From: Pseudarthrobacter siccitolerans
Lineage (GTDB): Bacteria > Actinomycetota > Actinomycetes > Actinomycetales > Micrococcaceae
DNA length: 64,000 nt
Reading direction: 5' to 3'
Assembly: GCF_030823375.1 (NCBI RefSeq)
Contig: NZ_JAUSXB010000001.1
Location: 1,922,001-1,986,000 of the forward strand
A model generated the notes under the pieces. The model ran no database searches, was not told where the DNA came from, and was given only the letters and a program-made list of their open reading frames with translations. Below are positions 18,594 through 25,331 of this stretch, one piece after another (positions within the stretch are counted from its first letter, which is position 1; each line of letters starts with the position of its first letter). Made by a program: the position numbers and the translations under genes.

Positions 18594-19843
18594 ACGATCT
18601 CCTGGTGCTTAACGTTGATGGGGGCCGGGGCGGGTGTGTCCGCCGATGGTGCGGCCTGCCGGTGGATGGGGCCGGAGGTCTCCCTCAACGGCTGGCGCGA
18701 TGCTGCCTTGTTGCGGGCGGCGATGAGCTCGGCCAGGACGGAGACCGCCACTTCCGCGGGGGTTACTGCTCCGAGGTCCAGGCCGAGCGGTGAGTGGAGC
18801 CCGGCGATCCGCCCAGGGGGAACTCCCCTGTCCAGGAGTGCGTCCACCCGTTGGACATGGCTGCGCCGTGACCCGAGTGCTCCGATGAAAGCGGTGTCCA
18901 GTCCCAGCGCGGTTTCGAGCAGGGGAAGATCAAACTTGGGGTCGTGGGTGAGGACGCAGATCACGGTCCTGCCGTCCACGCGTCCTGCGGCGGCTTCTGC
19001 TGCGAGGTACTGGTGCGGCCAGGCGGCCACCACTTCATCAGCTGTCCGGAACCGTGCCTGGCCGGCAAAGGCCGGGCGCGCGTCCACCAGGGTGACGTGG
19101 TAGCCCAGCGGTTTGGCGGCCGGTACCAATGCGGCGCTGAAGTCGTTGGCGCCGAAGACCAGCAGGCGGGGCGCCGCGAGCCGGGACTCCACGAGCACTC
19201 TTGCGTCCCCGACACACAGGCCGGCACCGGCCAGATTCAGGACGCCCGTCGCCCCGCTGCGCAGGAAGGACTCAAGCCGGGCGGCCCGCGCCCTTCCTGC
19301 TTTAGCGCCTCCGCCCATATCCGGCAAGGTATCCGGCAACATGTCCAGCAGTGCAGCCAGTTCGGGATGTCCGGAGACACTGGCGGAACCAGGTTCGGGA
19401 ATAACGACGGCGCTGCTGCCGCCACCCTCTCGCCGCAGGTCCAGTTTGCGGACCAGCGCCAACGGTTTATCCGGCGGGTAAGCCGCCAGCTGCCGCAGAG
19501 CCTTACCCAGCGCACAACCGTCGCTCATGTTGGCCGGTTCAATGTGCACGTCCAGTTCTCCCCCGCAGGTGAGGCCGGCAGCGAACGCATCTTCGGCGCT
19601 GAAGCCGAACGTCTCAAGGCGGGTGACGCCGTCGTCCAGTGATTCCAGGGCTGCCGCCACGACGGCTCCTTCCACACAGCCGCCGGACAGGCTGCCCAGG
19701 ACAACGCCGCCGTCGGCCACGAGCATGGAGGTGCCCACCGGCCGGGGAACCGAGCCGCTGGCCCGGACGATGGTGGCCACAGCGAACCGCTGGCGGGCAA
19801 GGGCCGGAGCCCAGCCGTTCAGTGAAGGGATCAGGTCAAGCAT
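18584..19843 (-). CDS. XdhC-family molybdenum cofactor insertion protein
   Basis: A 419-residue XdhC/CoxI protein. The N-terminal domain shows ATIVRASGSVPRPVGTSMLV and GSLSGGCVEGAVVAAA, including the conserved cysteine thought to bind the molybdenum cofactor. The C-terminal Rossmann domain includes LLVFGANDFSAALVPAAKPLGYHVTLVDARPAFA and a TAFIGALGSRRSHVQRVDAL region. It should sulfurate or insert the cofactor into the adjacent xanthine dehydrogenase. The ATG at 19843 (MLDLIPSLNG) is chosen over an upstream in-frame start because it begins the conserved domain. Confidence 0.88.
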   Translation of the reverse strand: MLDLIPSLNGWAPALARQRFAVATIVRASGSVPRPVGTSMLVADGGVVLGSLSGGCVEGAVVAAALESLDDGVTRLETFGFSAEDAFAAGLTCGGELDVHIEPANMSDGCALGKALRQLAAYPPDKPLALVRKLDLRREGGGSSAVVIPEPGSASVSGHPELAALLDMLPDTLPDMGGGAKAGRARAARLESFLRSGATGVLNLAGAGLCVGDARVLVESRLAAPRLLVFGANDFSAALVPAAKPLGYHVTLVDARPAFAGQARFRTADEVVAAWPHQYLAAEAAAGRVDGRTVICVLTHDPKFDLPLLETALGLDTAFIGALGSRRSHVQRVDALLDRGVPPGRIAGLHSPLGLDLGAVTPAEVAVSVLAELIAARNKAASRQPLRETSGPIHRQAAPSADTPAPAPINVKHQEIVWT

Positions 19844-19942
19844 GGCGGCACTCCTTCTTCCGCGCTGCGGTGGTGTCCATATTGTCGTTCCTATCGGGGG
19901 CCGGGCCAAGCCTTGGCCCGGCCCCCAATGTTTCGGGCGCGG

Positions 19943-21463
19943 TCAGGCGCCCAGCAGCAGGTTGATGGGGCCGCGGGCGAAGTACACCAGGAAGCCCGCG
20001 CTGACCACCCACATCAGCGGGTGGATCTTCCTGGCTTTCCCGGATGAGGCGCCGATGACCGCCCAGCTGATGAAGCCCACGCCGATGCCGTTGGCGATCG
20101 AGTAGCTCAGCGGCATGGTGACGATGGTGAGGAAGGCCGGCAGCGCAACGGTGAACTTGCTGAACTTGATCTCGCGGATCTGCGCCATCATCATCGCGCC
20201 CACCACCACCAGCGCTGCGGCCGCCACTTCGAGCGGAACCACGCTGGTGAGCGGCGTGAGGAACATCGAGCCCAGGAACAGGACGCCGGTCACCACTGAC
20301 GCGAGGCCGGTCCGGGCGCCTTCACCAATACCGGCGGCGGAGTCGATGTACACCGTGTTGGACGAGCCCGAGGTGGCCCCGCCTGCCACTGCGCCGAAGC
20401 CTTCCACGATGAAGGCGGACTTCAGCCGGGGGAACGTGCCGTCCTTGTGGGCGACGCCGGCGCTCTTGGCCAGGCCGGTCATGGTGCCCATGGCATCGAA
20501 GAAGTTGGTGAACACCAGCGTGAACACCAGCATGGTGGCAGCCAGCCCGCCGATCCGGCCGAAGGCGCCGAACAGGTCGAAGTGTCCCACCAGGCCCAGG
20601 TCCGGTGCGGACACCAGCTGGCCCGAGAGAACTGGGGTGTTCAGGTGCCAGCCGCCGGGGTTGGTATCGCTGGCCGGGCCGATCTTCAGGACTGCTTCGA
20701 CGACGGCGGCCAGGACCGTGGTGGCCACGATCCCGATCAGCAGCCCGCCCTGGATCTTGCGGGCCACCAGGATGCCCATGGCCAGCAGGCCGACGACGAA
20801 CACCAGGGTGGGGATGGAGGTGATGGAGCCGCCGTCGCCCAGCTGGACAGGCGGGCCGCCCGCCGTCGCCCGGACGAAGCCGGAGTCCACGAAGCCGATG
20901 AAGGCGATGAACAGGCCGATGCCCACCGTGATGGCGGCCTTCAGCTCCTTGGGCACTGCGCGGAAGATGGCGGTGCGGGCGCCGGTGATCCCGAAGAGGA
21001 CGATCAGGATGCCGTTGATGACCACCAGGCCCATCGCCTCCGCCCAGGTGACCTCGTGGATGACGGAAACGGCGAGGAAGGAGTTGATGCCCAGCCCGGC
21101 GGCCAGGCCGAACGGCAGGTTCGCAATGAGGCCGAAAAGGATGGTCATGACGCCGGCCGTGAGTCCGGTGACGGCGCCTATCTGTGCCGCTGAGAGCCAG
21201 CCCCCGGCGACGTCGGTGGGGGCGTTCTCCGCGGTGAAACCGCCCAGGATCAGGGGGTTGAGGATGACGATGTACGCCATGGTGAAGAAGGTGACCAGGC
21301 CGCCGCGGAATTCGCGGGCCAGGGTGGAGCCGCGCTGGGTGACCTGGAAGAACCGGTCCAGGACAGAGTCCGGCGCCGGCGGTTGGGGAGTGCCCGTTGC
21401 GGGCTTGCGGGTGCGGGGACTTGGAGCCGAATGCTCCTCGTGGGAATTGTCCAGGATGGTCAT
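19943..21463 (-). CDS. AzgA-type purine permease (NCS2 superfamily)
   Basis: A 506-residue membrane protein with about 13 hydrophobic segments. The AzgA/GhxP features are FFTMAYIVILNPLIL in TM1, GLAAGLGINSFLA and the ATSGSSNTVYIDSAAGIGEGARTGL segment between TM8 and TM10. These transporters bring in adenine, guanine or hypoxanthine by proton symport. The gene starts 14 bp after the guanine-deaminase-like gene in the same operon, so guanine or hypoxanthine import feeding the deaminase and xanthine dehydrogenase is likely. Confidence 0.88.
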   Translation of the reverse strand: MTILDNSHEEHSAPSPRTRKPATGTPQPPAPDSVLDRFFQVTQRGSTLAREFRGGLVTFFTMAYIVILNPLILGGFTAENAPTDVAGGWLSAAQIGAVTGLTAGVMTILFGLIANLPFGLAAGLGINSFLAVSVIHEVTWAEAMGLVVINGILIVLFGITGARTAIFRAVPKELKAAITVGIGLFIAFIGFVDSGFVRATAGGPPVQLGDGGSITSIPTLVFVVGLLAMGILVARKIQGGLLIGIVATTVLAAVVEAVLKIGPASDTNPGGWHLNTPVLSGQLVSAPDLGLVGHFDLFGAFGRIGGLAATMLVFTLVFTNFFDAMGTMTGLAKSAGVAHKDGTFPRLKSAFIVEGFGAVAGGATSGSSNTVYIDSAAGIGEGARTGLASVVTGVLFLGSMFLTPLTSVVPLEVAAAALVVVGAMMMAQIREIKFSKFTVALPAFLTIVTMPLSYSIANGIGVGFISWAVIGASSGKARKIHPLMWVVSAGFLVYFARGPINLLLGA

Positions 21464-21477
21464 GTCAGCCGCCGGGC

Positions 21478-21972
21478 CTAGTAGTCGATCCTGGATTCGA
21501 GTGTGTTCCAGGTGTTGAACGGTTCCAGCGGGGCGGGAGCCCCGGGATCGTCCAGCACCAGCTTCGAGACCGGCATCAGGGCGTCCCTGTCCTGGTTGTC
21601 GAAGTATTCGTAGAAAACGGCGTCATCGAAGCCAACGGAAGCGGCGTCATGCCGGTCCGCGGCGAAGACCACCTTTTCCACCCGGGCCCAGAGCGCGGAG
21701 GCCAGGCACATGGGGCATGGCTCGCAGCTGGTGTAGAGGACGGCGCCGCTGAGGTCGAAGGTGCCGAGCTCGCGGCATGCGGTGCGGATCGCGGTGACTT
21801 CTGCGTGTGCGGTGGGATCGTTGTCTGCGGTGACGCGGTTGACGCCGTCGAACGCCCGGCCGTCAGCCGTAACGATCATGGCGCCGAAGGGGCCCCCGCT
21901 GTTCAGGACGTTGGCCGTGGCCAACCTGATGGATCTGGCCAGAAACTGTTCGGCCGTGACGGTGGTACTCAT
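21478..21972 (-). CDS. Nucleoside/guanine deaminase of the cytidine deaminase fold
   Basis: A 164-residue zinc deaminase with His56-Ala-Glu58 (TAHAEV) and Cys86-Pro-Met-Cys89 (PCPMC), the complete zinc and proton-shuttle set. The context and the C-terminal DDAVFYEYF...W segment suggest GuaD-type guanine deaminase, giving xanthine and ammonia, rather than TadA, which is normally encoded elsewhere. It has a strong ribosome site (AAGGAAG). It is the first gene of the xanthine dehydrogenase operon, about 200 bp downstream of a perfect operator-like palindrome. Confidence 0.82.
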   Translation of the reverse strand: MSTTVTAEQFLARSIRLATANVLNSGGPFGAMIVTADGRAFDGVNRVTADNDPTAHAEVTAIRTACRELGTFDLSGAVLYTSCEPCPMCLASALWARVEKVVFAADRHDAASVGFDDAVFYEYFDNQDRDALMPVSKLVLDDPGAPAPLEPFNTWNTLESRIDY

Positions 21973-22381
21973 GATGCGACTTCCTTTTGCCGGGAAGCCT
22001 GATGCCGCGTGCAGGACCAGTAGAACCAGGTGCGAACGGTTACCAGGCTTCAGCATGTGCTGTGAAGGTTAAGTTGCGCCTGGTAGATAGCTTCCCGGTG
22101 ACCCGGTGCCCGCCTTTGGCAAGATCGAGATTAGCACCGGAATGTGGGCTGCGCCATAGTTTTCTGGAATTTTAATTTCACAATGTGAAATCCATGTTTC
22201 GAGGTTTTCACGTCTCCAGTCACATTCTGAAGGCATTGACGCCCGTTGGCCGCTCCACCTAGCCTAGGTGCCAGCCGCAATGCTGCCGGGCACCTGAACC
22301 GGCACGGAGCGGCCACCTGGATCAGCAGACAGGGCCTCACTGAGCTGGAATGTATCCTCCAGCGCTCAGAGAAGGACAACC
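21973..22381. promoter_or_regulatory. Divergent promoter region of the deaminase-xdh operon and 8-oxoguanine deaminase
   Basis: 409 bases without a supported gene. The central part (about 22155-22215) is AT-rich and carries the perfect palindrome described separately, flanked by GAATTTTAATTTC and CCATGTTTCGAGGTTTTCACG, which contain further TTTCAC/TTTCGA half-sites. Nothing else is recognised. Confidence 0.5.
22176..22190. promoter_or_regulatory. Perfect operator palindrome TTTCACA-A-TGTGAAA
   Basis: Seven-base arms with a one-base centre, fully symmetric. This is the best copy of the motif found at several promoters in the purine region. It lies 203 bp from the guanine deaminase start and 191 bp from the 8-oxoguanine deaminase start. 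It is probably a regulator binding site. Confidence 0.6.
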
Positions 22382-23743
22382 GTGACGCCCTCCCCCGCTT
22401 CCCGTTTGTGGATCAAAAACCCGCAGGCGGCTTTCACCGCCAACCATCTCGACGCCTCGGGCGGCCTGGTGGTCAGCGGCGGTGTCATCACCGAGGTCCT
22501 CGCAGCCGGGCAGGCGCCCTCGCAGCCGTGCCAGGAGATCTTCGACGCGCGAAACCATGTGCTGCTTCCGGGCCTGATCAACTCGCACCACCACTTCTAC
22601 CAGACCCTCACGCGCGCCTGGGGCCCCGTGGCGAACGCCCCCTTGTTTCCCTGGCTGCAGAACCTGTATCCAGTGTGGGCCCGGCTCACTCCGCGGGACC
22701 TTGAGCTCGCCACCACGGTTGCACTGGCGGAACTTCTGCTGTCCGGCTGCACCACGGCTGCCGACCACCACTACCTCTTCCCGGCGGGCCTGGAGGATGC
22801 GGTCGACATCCAGGTGGAGGCCGTCCGCCGGCTGGGCATGCGGGCCACCCTCACGCGGGGGTCCATGACACTGGGAACGGACGACGGCGGCCTGCCGCCG
22901 CAGTCGACAGTGCAGGCAGCAGAGGTGGTACTGGCCGACAGCGAACGGCTGGTGCACCAGTACCACGAGCGCAGCGACGACGCGGTCATCCAGATTGCCC
23001 TGGCGCCGTGCTCGCCATTTTCGGTCACCAAGGAAATCATGGCCGAAAGCGCCGCGCTCGCCGAACGCCTGGACGTCCGGCTGCACACCCACCTCGCGGA
23101 GACCCTGGACGAGGAGGACTTTTGCCGGAAGATGTTCGGGCTTCGGGTCGTGGACTACCTGGACAGTGTGGGCTGGCTGACGGACCGCACCTGGCTGGGC
23201 CACGGCATCCACTTCAGCGACGCGGAGATTGCCAGGCTGGGAGCCGCGGGCACCGCCGTCGCGCACTGCCCAACCTCCAACATGCGCCTGGCCTCTGGAA
23301 CTGCCCGGGTGCTGGAACTGGAGGACGCGGGAGTCCCCGTGGGGCTGGGCGTGGACGGCTCGGCGTCGAACGATGCCTCGAACATGATCCTGGAAGCGCG
23401 CCAGGCGCTCTACCTCCAGCGGCTGCGCTACGGCGCCGATGTTCCGGTGGAGCGGGCTCTTGGCTGGGCCACCCGCGGCTCGGCTGCAGCGCTGGGCCGG
23501 TCCGGGCTCGGCCAGCTGGCTCCGGGAATGCAGGCGGACCTTGCCCTCTTCCGGCTGGATGACCTGCGGTTCTCGGGCAGCCACGATCCGGTGGCCGCAC
23601 TGCTGCTGTGCGCCGCGGACCGGGCCGACCGGGTAATGGTTGGCGGGCAGTGGCGGGTGGTGGACGGCCAGATCCCCGGACTCGATGTCGCCGGGCTGAT
23701 CGCGGAGCACTCCGCGGCTGCGCGGCGGCTGGTCAACGGCTAG
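22382..23743 (+). CDS. 8-oxoguanine deaminase / amidohydrolase of the ATZ-TRZ family
   Basis: A 453-residue metal-dependent amidohydrolase. Metal ligands are visible in NSHHHFYQT (near residues 68-74), HTHLAETLDEE, LGHGIHFSD and GLGVDGSASNDASNM, with the C-terminal composite domain GLGQLAPGMQADLALFRLD. These match the 8-oxoguanine deaminase group (cd01298-like), which converts 8-oxoguanine to urate and ammonia. The product joins the uricase step, whose gene is the next one on this strand. The GTG start at 22382 follows GAAGGACAACC. Its 3' end abuts the small minus-strand gene with no gap. Confidence 0.85.
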   Translation: MTPSPASRLWIKNPQAAFTANHLDASGGLVVSGGVITEVLAAGQAPSQPCQEIFDARNHVLLPGLINSHHHFYQTLTRAWGPVANAPLFPWLQNLYPVWARLTPRDLELATTVALAELLLSGCTTAADHHYLFPAGLEDAVDIQVEAVRRLGMRATLTRGSMTLGTDDGGLPPQSTVQAAEVVLADSERLVHQYHERSDDAVIQIALAPCSPFSVTKEIMAESAALAERLDVRLHTHLAETLDEEDFCRKMFGLRVVDYLDSVGWLTDRTWLGHGIHFSDAEIARLGAAGTAVAHCPTSNMRLASGTARVLELEDAGVPVGLGVDGSASNDASNMILEARQALYLQRLRYGADVPVERALGWATRGSAAALGRSGLGQLAPGMQADLALFRLDDLRFSGSHDPVAALLLCAADRADRVMVGGQWRVVDGQIPGLDVAGLIAEHSAAARRLVNG

Positions 23744-23929
23744 CTACGAACGCCTGCTGAACCCCGGCAGCGCCTGGACCCAGCGCGAGAAGCGGCCGGG
23801 AACGTGCTCACGGTCCGCGGGCAGGTAGAAGTCCGGATCCGTTCCGCCGCCGAGGGGGAGGTAGAACTCCTGGACTGCGGGCGCCGCCGCGGGTACCGGT
23901 GAAACCGGCGCTTTGTCCTGCTGGTACAT
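23744..23929 (-). CDS. Small uncharacterised protein (61 residues) with two FYLP motifs
   Basis: I do not recognise a family. The start is well supported: AAGGAGGATCAG-ATG is the best ribosome site in the region. The protein is proline-rich at the N-terminus, then has a duplicated short motif (EFYLPLGGGTDP, DFYLPADREHVP) and ends with an aromatic, basic tail (RFSRWVQALPGFSRR). No signal peptide or membrane segment is seen. It is transcribed away from uricase across a shared 350-bp regulatory region and stops exactly at the 8-oxoguanine deaminase stop codon. The context implies a role in urate metabolism, but the function is unknown. Confidence 0.6.
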   Translation of the reverse strand: MYQQDKAPVSPVPAAAPAVQEFYLPLGGGTDPDFYLPADREHVPGRFSRWVQALPGFSRRS

Positions 23930-24066
23930 CTGATCCTCCTTCGAGGCAGTTGGAATAGTTCCGCAAAATGGAAAGAAACTTTTGCTATGTGGAATAGTCT
24001 AGGCTGTGGCCAACGGCTTCGTCAATGGTTCGGATGCCTCCCGGTCACAAACCGAATTTTCGCTTT

Positions 24067-24124
24067 GTGATGTACACCACCGGTTTCGGGAGGTACGCTG
24101 ATGTCAATTCGTGGTGTATGTCAC
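24067..24124 (+). promoter_or_regulatory. Long hairpin in the uricase leader (possible sensor element)
   Basis: The arms 24067-24080 (GTGATGTACACCAC) and 24111-24124 (GTGGTGTATGTCAC) pair over 14 bp with two central G-U pairs. The 30-base loop contains TGATGTCA (24099-24106), which can pair with eight bases of the terminator 5' arm (24160-24167). This gives mutually exclusive folds. It matches no riboswitch class I recognise. Confidence 0.4.
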
Positions 24125-24155
24125 GTAACCTGGGAGCAGCAGGCAGGGTCGTAAT

Positions 24156-24187
24156 GAGCTGGCATCAATGGATGCCGGCTCTTTTTT
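24156..24187 (+). terminator. Intrinsic terminator or attenuator upstream of uricase
   Basis: GAGCTGGCATC-AATG-GATGCCGGCTC forms an 11-bp stem with one G-U pair and is followed by six T. It could end the 8-oxoguanine deaminase transcript, end a small RNA, or attenuate uricase; its place 92 bp before the uricase start makes attenuation worth testing. Confidence 0.75.
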
Positions 24188-24240
24188 GTTGGGTCGGCTC
24201 CACCGGAAACGCGCTTGAAACGCGCGCTTAATCTCAGTGA

Positions 24241-24256
24241 TGGAACCTAGGTTCCA
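24241..24256. promoter_or_regulatory. Perfect 16-bp palindrome TGGAACCTAGGTTCCA
   Basis: Fully symmetric, ending 23 bp before the uricase ATG and just before its GGAAG ribosome site. It differs from the TTTCACA-type motif, so it suggests a second regulator, or an RNA hairpin at the ribosome site. Confidence 0.55.
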
Positions 24257-24279
24257 CATACCGGAAGTTGGGACAGACC

Positions 24280-25188
24280 ATGAGCAGCAAATTCATCCTC
24301 GGCGAAAACCAGTACGGAAAGGCCGAGGTCCGCGTCGTCAAGATCACCCGTGACAGCGACCGCCACGAAATCGAAGACCTGAACGTCACCTCGCAGCTGC
24401 GCGGTGACTTCGCAGCCGCCCACCTCGAAGGCGACAACGCCCACGTGGTGGCTACGGACACCCAGAAGAACACCATCTACGCGTTCGCCCGGGACGGCGT
24501 CGGCTCCCCCGAGGCGTTCCTGCTTCGCCTCGGCGAGCACTTCACCTCCAGCTTCGACTGGGTCACCGGTGGCCGCTGGGAAGCTGAGTCCTACAGCTGG
24601 GACCGGATCCAGGCCCACGGCGCCGGGCACGATCACTCCTTCGTGCGCAACGGCCAGGAAGTCCGCACCGCGGTCCTGGTCCGCGACGGCGCCACCACCC
24701 ACCTCATCTCCGGGCTCAAGGACCTGACCGTCCTGAAATCCACCCAGTCCGGCTTCGTGGGCTACCCGAAGGACAAGTACACCACCCTGCCCGAGACCAC
24801 CGACCGCATCCTGGCCACCGATGTCTCGGCCCGCTGGCGCTTCAAGACGGGCACCGACTTCAGCGCCCTGGACTTCAACAAAAATTACGACGACGTCAAG
24901 GGACTCCTGCTCGAAGGCTTCACGGAGAAGTACTCCCACGCCCTCCAGCAGACCCTGTTCGACATGGGCACCAAGGTACTGGAAGCCCACAGCGAGATCG
25001 ACGAGATCAAGTTCTCCATGCCCAACAAGCACCACTTCCTGGTGGACCTCTCGCCGTTCGGCCTCGACAACCCCAATGAGGTCTTCTTCGCCGCGGACCG
25101 CCCCTACGGCCTGATCGAGGCCACCGTCCAGCGCGAGGACGCTAACCCCGCGGACATCGCCTGGTCCGGCATCGCCGGCTTCTGCTAA
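24280..25188 (+). CDS. Urate oxidase (uricase), cofactor-free
   Basis: Oxidises urate with O2 to 5-hydroxyisourate and H2O2. The 302-residue length equals that of the Arthrobacter globiformis enzyme. The tunnelling-fold motifs are YGKAEVRVVKI with the catalytic lysine (Lys14), VVATDTQKNTIY with the catalytic threonine, the second-half FSALDFNKNYDDVKGLL segment, and SEIDEIKFSMPNKHHFLVDLSPFG, the signature near the C-terminus. The ATG beginning MSSKFILGEN is chosen over an upstream TTG. The urate-type permease gene follows on the same strand, separated by a strong GC hairpin. Confidence 0.95.
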   Translation: MSSKFILGENQYGKAEVRVVKITRDSDRHEIEDLNVTSQLRGDFAAAHLEGDNAHVVATDTQKNTIYAFARDGVGSPEAFLLRLGEHFTSSFDWVTGGRWEAESYSWDRIQAHGAGHDHSFVRNGQEVRTAVLVRDGATTHLISGLKDLTVLKSTQSGFVGYPKDKYTTLPETTDRILATDVSARWRFKTGTDFSALDFNKNYDDVKGLLLEGFTEKYSHALQQTLFDMGTKVLEAHSEIDEIKFSMPNKHHFLVDLSPFGLDNPNEVFFAADRPYGLIEATVQREDANPADIAWSGIAGFC

Positions 25189-25214
25189 ACCCGCTGCCGC
25201 ACTTCCCGTTTTCC

Positions 25215-25243
25215 GGGGCCGCTCCTTCTCGAGGAGCGGCCCC
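25215..25243. terminator. GC-rich hairpin downstream of uricase
   Basis: GGGGCCGCTCC and GGAGCGGCCCC form a perfect 11-bp stem with a 7-base loop 27 bp after the uricase stop. No T-run follows, as is common in actinobacteria. Confidence 0.6.
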
Positions 25244-25265
25244 GCCCCAGCAACGTCTTTCAACA

Positions 25266-25331
25266 CCGTTAGCCAGACCCCGTTAGCCAGACAATGTCGT
25301 CTGCCATGAACCAAGAAAGTCTGCCATGAAC
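25266..25331 (+). repeat. Paired short duplications ahead of the urate permease, creating a 7-codon upstream frame
   Basis: CCGTTAGCCAGAC occurs at 25266 and 25280, and GTCTGCCATGAAC at 25299 and 25319. The second duplication repeats the start-codon context. The first ATG (25306) opens a seven-codon frame whose TGA overlaps the permease ATG as ATGA, so ribosomes could reinitiate. Confidence 0.6.

Larger units (their letters stand above)
23930..24279. promoter_or_regulatory. Regulatory region upstream of uricase and the 61-residue protein
   Basis: 350 bases. In order: two operator-like sites (23959-23974 TTCCGCAAAATGGAAA and 23980-23994 TTTTGCTATGTGGAA), a weaker one at 24058-24072, a long hairpin (24067-24124), an intrinsic terminator (24156-24187) and a 16-bp palindrome (24241-24256) just before the uricase ribosome site. 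An open frame across the terminator lacks any coding sign and is not called. Confidence 0.55.

Noticed and set aside
14885..19103. Several long plus-strand open frames opposite the xanthine dehydrogenase operon
   Set aside because: Shadow frames with Arg/Pro/Ser-rich composition and no recognisable motif.
20115..21518. Plus-strand open frame of 467 codons opposite the AzgA permease
   Set aside because: Low-complexity Met/Thr/Pro-rich translation, the mirror of transmembrane segments.
24025..24231. Open frame of 68 codons across the uricase leader terminator
   Set aside because: It would be translated through a strong terminator hairpin, has no ribosome site and no similarity; the structured RNA reading explains the sequence better.
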